Assembly: GCA_017411905.1 (NCBI GenBank)
Contig: JAFQPB010000040.1
Span: 1 to 18,027 of the forward strand
DNA: 18,027 nt
Source: Oscillospiraceae bacterium
GTDB taxonomy: Bacteria; Bacillota_A; Clostridia; Oscillospirales; Oscillospiraceae
Direction of reading: 5' to 3'
The position numbers and the translations under genes were made by a program. Within the stretch, counting starts at the first letter, position 1; each line of letters starts with the position of its first letter. Of the stretch, positions 14,279 to 18,027 are shown piece by piece. The notes beneath the pieces are model-generated. The model made no database searches. It was given only the letters and a program-made list of their open reading frames with translations, and was not told the origin of the DNA.

Positions 14279-14355
14279 CCTTTCTGGATTACCTGACTCG
14301 AATGATAAGGGCGGGAGCAAGCCTCCGCCCTATAAATTACCGATAACAGCACCGC

Positions 14356-14835
14356 TTAGCACGGTGTATTTTTATTTTTGTTAATTATAAGTTTTATAGC
14401 TTCTTCGGCTGCTTGGGTGCGGACGGTTTCCCGGTCGCCGTCAAAATGGAAGCAAACCGCTTGCGCGCCCTTTTCATCTGCGTAACCGATATAGACCGTT
14501 CCTACGGGATTGCCATAGTCATCCCCGCCGGGGCCTGCCAGGCCGGTCACAGATACCGCAATGTCTGCACCCAAAACGCGGCGGGCACCCTCTGCCATAG
14601 CACGCGCAACCGGGGCGGATACTGCACCCGCAGTTTCCAAAAGGGTATCGTCTACGCCCAAAAGGGCGTGCTTTATTTCGTTTGTATAGGAGATGATGCC
14701 GCCCTTATAGACCACAGAGCTTCCCGGCACGGCTGTTATCATTCCCCCGATCATACCGCCGGTGCAGCTTTCTGCCGTGGCAAGGGTCTTTCCCGAAAGG
14801 AGCTCCAAAACTTTAGAGGTAAGGTGTGTCATCAT
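14356..14835 (-). CDS. pncC: Nicotinamide-nucleotide amidase PncC (CinA C-terminal domain family)
   Basis: The 159-residue protein is the stand-alone CinA C-terminal domain. Signatures are TAESCTGG (20-27, with probable nucleophile Ser23), YTNEIKHALLGV (probable Tyr50 and Lys55 of the active site), GLAGPGGD (98-105) and NPVGTVYIG (109-117). PncC deamidates nicotinamide mononucleotide to nicotinate mononucleotide in the pyridine nucleotide cycle. The N-terminal MocF-like domain of full CinA is absent. ATG 14835 overlaps the end of thiI by 23 nt, so the two are translationally coupled; the adjacent ATG at 14832 has slightly better spacing from GGTGA. It is the last gene of yifB-thiI-pncC. Confidence 0.92.
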   Translation of the reverse strand: MMTHLTSKVLELLSGKTLATAESCTGGMIGGMITAVPGSSVVYKGGIISYTNEIKHALLGVDDTLLETAGAVSAPVARAMAEGARRVLGADIAVSVTGLAGPGGDDYGNPVGTVYIGYADEKGAQAVCFHFDGDRETVRTQAAEEAIKLIINKNKNTPC

Positions 14836-16003
14836 ACTTCACCGTAATTTTTTCCACATTTGCAAGTGCTTCCTCGATCAGCACCCCACGGTCAAGACCT
14901 GCTTCTGCTTCCACGACCTGCGAAAGCACCGGCTTTGTTCTGGGATGCTTGGGGGTAAAGACCGTACAGCAGTCCTCATAGGGCAAAATGGAGGTATCCA
15001 GTGTGCCGATCTTCCGGGCAATGGTGACGATCTCTTCCTTGTCCATACCAACGAGAGGCATAAAGATGGGAATATCCACCACTGCGCCGGTAACGGCCAT
15101 AGCCTGCATGGTCTGACTTGCCACCTGACCTAAATTTTCACCGGTAATCAGCGCGCCGCAGCCGTCCTGCAGGGCAATGCGCTGGGATATTTCCATCATA
15201 AAACGGCGCATAATCAGGGTAAAGTACTCCTCCGGGCAATTATCCCGGATGGCTTCCTGAATTTTTGTAAAGCTGACCACATTGACCGTCATTCTGCCGC
15301 AGTAGCGGGTGACCAGTCGGGCAAGCTCCATTACCTTATTTTTGGCAAGCTGGGAGGTATAGGGATAGGAGAAGAAATGAATGCACTCCACCTCTACCCC
15401 CCGCTTTGCCATCATATAGGCCGCCACAGGTGAATCGATACCGCCGGAGAGCAGGCACATTGCTCTGCCGCCCACACCGGTGGGCAGGCCGCCCGCACCC
15501 GGTTCTGCGGGGCCGTGGACATAGGCCGCAAGGTCACGCACTTCCACATAAACCGTATATTCCGGCTTTCGCACATCCACAATGCAGTCGGGATGGGCAT
15601 CTGCCAGCCGTCCGCCAATCTCCCGGGATATCTCCATAGAGTTCATAGGAAACGCCTTGTCGGAACGTTTGGACTCCACCTTAAAGGACTTTGCCATATC
15701 CAAATCGTCGCCCAAATAGGCTTCTGCTGTTTCATAAATGCGGTCGATATTCTTCTCACAGGGGCGGCAACGGCACAGGCTCACCACACCGAAAATGGCG
15801 TGGCAGGCTTCCCACGCGCCGTCCACATCTGCCATATCATCCATCGGCTCCACGTAGACTGTGGACTGCATAATGTATACATCAAAATTACCGTACATCT
15901 TCATTCTGCGGCGGATATTTTGACGCAGTCTGTCCTCAAATTGCCGACGATTTGCGCCTTTTAGCACAATTTCGCCCAATTTCAGCAAAAAAATCTCTTT
16001 CAA
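14813..16003 (-). CDS. thiI: tRNA 4-thiouridine / thiamin thiolation protein ThiI, short form
   Basis: The 396-residue protein has the N-terminal ferredoxin-like and THUMP domains (about 1-165; KLGEIVLKGANRRQFE) and a PP-loop adenylation domain with LLSGGIDSPVA (184-194). A conserved Cys pair (345-346, PYEDCCTVFTPKHP) corresponds to the catalytic Cys of the E. coli PP-loop domain. The C-terminal rhodanese domain of the E. coli enzyme is absent, as in most Firmicutes, so sulfur must come from a cysteine desulfurase directly. None is adjacent here, although Bacillus-type loci often have one. The start is TTG at 16003 with GAGGA 7 nt upstream. It lies 18 nt after yifB and overlaps pncC. Confidence 0.95.
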   Translation of the reverse strand: MKEIFLLKLGEIVLKGANRRQFEDRLRQNIRRRMKMYGNFDVYIMQSTVYVEPMDDMADVDGAWEACHAIFGVVSLCRCRPCEKNIDRIYETAEAYLGDDLDMAKSFKVESKRSDKAFPMNSMEISREIGGRLADAHPDCIVDVRKPEYTVYVEVRDLAAYVHGPAEPGAGGLPTGVGGRAMCLLSGGIDSPVAAYMMAKRGVEVECIHFFSYPYTSQLAKNKVMELARLVTRYCGRMTVNVVSFTKIQEAIRDNCPEEYFTLIMRRFMMEISQRIALQDGCGALITGENLGQVASQTMQAMAVTGAVVDIPIFMPLVGMDKEEIVTIARKIGTLDTSILPYEDCCTVFTPKHPRTKPVLSQVVEAEAGLDRGVLIEEALANVEKITVKYDDTPYL

Positions 16004-16021
16004 AATGATTTCCTCTTTCCG

Positions 16022-17530
16022 TTAAAGTTCTACTGTTCTGTAGTGAATAGCTTCTGCAAGATGCTCTGTCGTAATATTTTGGCTGCCGTCCAAATCTGCA
16101 ATGGTACGGGCGACCTTCAGAATGCGGTCATAGCTTCGTGCCGTTAAGCCAAAGGCGTCAAAGGCATTTTTCATAAGCTCTGCGCCCTCGTCGTCTATTC
16201 TGCAATGGAAGCGCAGCTCATTGGGACCCATACGGGCATTATTCATCCCGCTGCTTTCGCCATAGCGGCGGTTTTGGATATTCCGGGCAGCATCCACCCG
16301 CTCTTTGACTCTTTCGGAGGGCTCTGCTTCGTCTCTGCGGCGCAGATTTTCGAAATCCACCGCAGGAACTTCCACAATAATATCAATTCTGTCCAAAAGC
16401 GGGCCGGAAATACGGCTTCTGTAATTTTTCACAGCCTGCTCCGAGCAGGTGCATTTCCCGGAGGGGTCACCGTACCAGCCGCATTTACAGGGGTTCATCG
16501 CGCACACCAGCATAAACTCTGCCGGATAGTTAAAGGAGCCGGATACCCGGGCGATGGTCACTTCCCCATCCTCCAAAGGCTGGCGCATCAAATCCAAGGT
16601 ATCTTTCCGAAATTCCGGCAGCTCGTCCAAAAACAGCACACCCTTATGGGCGAGAGATATTTCACCCGGCTTGGGATTGGTACCGCCGCCGATCAGACCT
16701 GCGTTGGAGATGGTATGGTGGGGACTGCGGAAGGGCCGCTGGCGAATAAGGGGGGATTTGGGTGACAGCATACCCATCACAGAATAGATCTGTGTAACAT
16801 CCAAGGACTCCTTCCAAGTCATATCCGGCAAAATGGAGGGCAGTCGGCGGCTGAGCATACTTTTACCCGAGCCGGGAGGGCCGATAAGCAAAACGTTGTG
16901 GCCGCCTGCGGCCGCAACCTCCATTGCCCGCTTTACATTTTCCTGCCCAAGCACATCCTTAAAGTCCAAGGCCTCTGTTTCCTGATGCTCCGGTACCCAA
17001 ACAGGCTCCTCAGATAACTCCCGCTCTCCGTTGAGGGCTTCGATCAGCTCACGAACCGTATGGATCGGCATAATGGCAGGCCCCCGCGCAAGGGTTGCCT
17101 CCGGTGCATTTTCTGCAGGAACAAATAAGTGGGTAAAGCCGGCCTGCTTGGCAGCAATGGCCATAGGCAAAACGCCGGTAATGGGTCGGATCTCCCCATC
17201 TAAGCTGACCTCGCCTAAAAAGGCAGTGGTAGATTTGGGTCTGCGGACGGCACCGCTGGCACACAGGATACTAAGGAGAATCGGCAGATCGTAGTGCGTG
17301 CCGGCTTTCTTCAGGCTGGCAGGTGCCAAATTGACTGTAATGCGTCCTGTAGGGAATTTCATACCGCTGTTTTTCGCAGCCGCACGAACCCGCTCTCTTG
17401 CCTCTTTGACCGCTGTATCCGGAAGACCTACCACCTCAAAGGCAGGAAGTCCGTTGGATATATAACACTCCACCCGAACCGCATTGCCCCGGATGCCGGT
17501 AATGCTCATAGTATGTACGCTGCAAATCAT
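16022..17530 (-). CDS. yifB: YifB/ComM-family Mg-chelatase-like AAA+ ATPase
   Basis: The 502-residue protein has the N-terminal Lon-protease-like ChlI domain (about 20-145; SNGLPAFEVVGLPDTAVKEARERVRAA is split around 26-52), an AAA+ domain with Walker A GPPGSGKS (217-224) and Walker B VLFLDE (298-303), and a Mg-chelatase C-terminal lid. A Cys cluster (348, 350, 360, 362) in CKCGWYGDPSGKCTC is typical of the family and may bind metal. ComM homologues are hexameric helicases that aid branch migration in natural transformation; the role in Clostridia is not settled. ATG 17530 was chosen because GGGGAG lies 8 nt upstream. It heads the yifB-thiI-pncC run and has its own promoter. Confidence 0.94.
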   Translation of the reverse strand: MICSVHTMSITGIRGNAVRVECYISNGLPAFEVVGLPDTAVKEARERVRAAAKNSGMKFPTGRITVNLAPASLKKAGTHYDLPILLSILCASGAVRRPKSTTAFLGEVSLDGEIRPITGVLPMAIAAKQAGFTHLFVPAENAPEATLARGPAIMPIHTVRELIEALNGERELSEEPVWVPEHQETEALDFKDVLGQENVKRAMEVAAAGGHNVLLIGPPGSGKSMLSRRLPSILPDMTWKESLDVTQIYSVMGMLSPKSPLIRQRPFRSPHHTISNAGLIGGGTNPKPGEISLAHKGVLFLDELPEFRKDTLDLMRQPLEDGEVTIARVSGSFNYPAEFMLVCAMNPCKCGWYGDPSGKCTCSEQAVKNYRSRISGPLLDRIDIIVEVPAVDFENLRRRDEAEPSERVKERVDAARNIQNRRYGESSGMNNARMGPNELRFHCRIDDEGAELMKNAFDAFGLTARSYDRILKVARTIADLDGSQNITTEHLAEAIHYRTVEL

Positions 17531-17561
17531 CGCGCCATCTCCCCCATATAATGTCAGCATT

Positions 17562-17590
17562 ATCATACTCCATTTGCTTCAAAAAGACAA
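17562..17590 (-). promoter_or_regulatory. Promoter of the yifB-thiI-pncC run
   Basis: Minus strand TTGTCT (17585-17590), 17-bp spacer, TATGAT (17562-17567, 5/6). The leader to the ATG is about 25 nt. Confidence 0.65.
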
Positions 17591-17617
17591 TTCTTTTTTT
17601 ATTTTTATAAAATATGA

Positions 17618-18027
<410 letters not shown>

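Noticed and set aside
14110..14346. Possible 78-residue protein with GGAGG 9 nt before its ATG
   Set aside because: The ribosome binding site and start lie in a terminator-like stem, the frame crosses three more hairpins, and its codon use (AGG, AGA, ATA, CGA) differs from the neighbours. It is kept as a caveat in the findings.
16205..16765. Plus-strand open frame of about 186 codons opposite yifB
   Set aside because: Antisense to the Walker B and Cys-cluster region of yifB; no protein signature.

Overview
The window reads as a chromosomal segment of a spore-forming, low-to-mid GC Firmicute of the class Clostridia, most likely an anaerobic gut member of the Oscillospirales. This placement is an inference. 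It rests on a SpoVB-type flippase, a SpoIID-type transglycosylase, pyruvate:ferredoxin oxidoreductase, a stand-alone PncC, a ThiI without rhodanese domain, the ylxM-ffh-rpsP-khpA-rimM-trmD cluster, AGGAGG-like ribosome binding sites and several TTG starts. No CRISPR array, rRNA, complete tRNA or prophage was seen. Almost everything is core-genome material; the accessory signals are an IS630-type transposase fragment at the left edge, two repeat-rich intergenic stretches and two small uncharacterised genes.

Layout. 1-341: 5' end of an IS630-family transposase gene (minus) with its promoter. 406-1942: a SpoVB/MurJ-type membrane protein (plus) whose ribosome binding site lies inside a hairpin. 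1944-2314: a shared terminator, then a self-contained minus-strand gene for an 80-residue secreted hydrophobic peptide. 2315-2586: intergenic, holding a small inverted-repeat element. 2587-7484 (minus): spoIID, metA, a GH3 hexosaminidase and a TGS/uridine-kinase-like protein, closely spaced and probably co-transcribed. 7574-9440 (plus): a membrane-anchored leucine-rich-repeat protein with a perfect consensus promoter and two downstream hairpins. 9424-13045 (minus): the SRP/ribosome/tRNA-modification operon ylxM-ffh-rpsP-khpA-rimM-trmD. 13079-14058: a GNAT acetyltransferase (minus) divergent from a small conserved-looking gene (plus). 14059-14355: a cluster of hairpins with no convincing gene. 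14356-17590 (minus): yifB-thiI-pncC. 17661-18027 (plus): the start of a pyruvate:ferredoxin oxidoreductase gene.

How the genes fit together. The ylxM-to-trmD block joins protein targeting (YlxM, Ffh), 30S assembly (S16, RimM), RNA binding (KhpA) and tRNA m1G37 methylation (TrmD). The yifB-thiI-pncC block combines an AAA+ ATPase, tRNA/thiamin thiolation and NAD salvage, without an obvious common pathway. The spoIID-metA-GH3-kinase block contains two peptidoglycan-acting enzymes, one methionine-pathway enzyme and a nucleoside kinase-like protein. The MetA residue at position 111 predicts acetyl-CoA rather than succinyl-CoA as acyl donor. I found no clearly new multi-gene system. The best candidates for follow-up are the orphan acidic hydrophobic peptide (1986-2228), the start-codon hairpin of the spoVB-like gene (406-450), the hairpin cluster with a tRNA-T-arm-like motif (14093-14330), and the TPR-like/sugar-binding-like/LRR surface protein (7633-9339).
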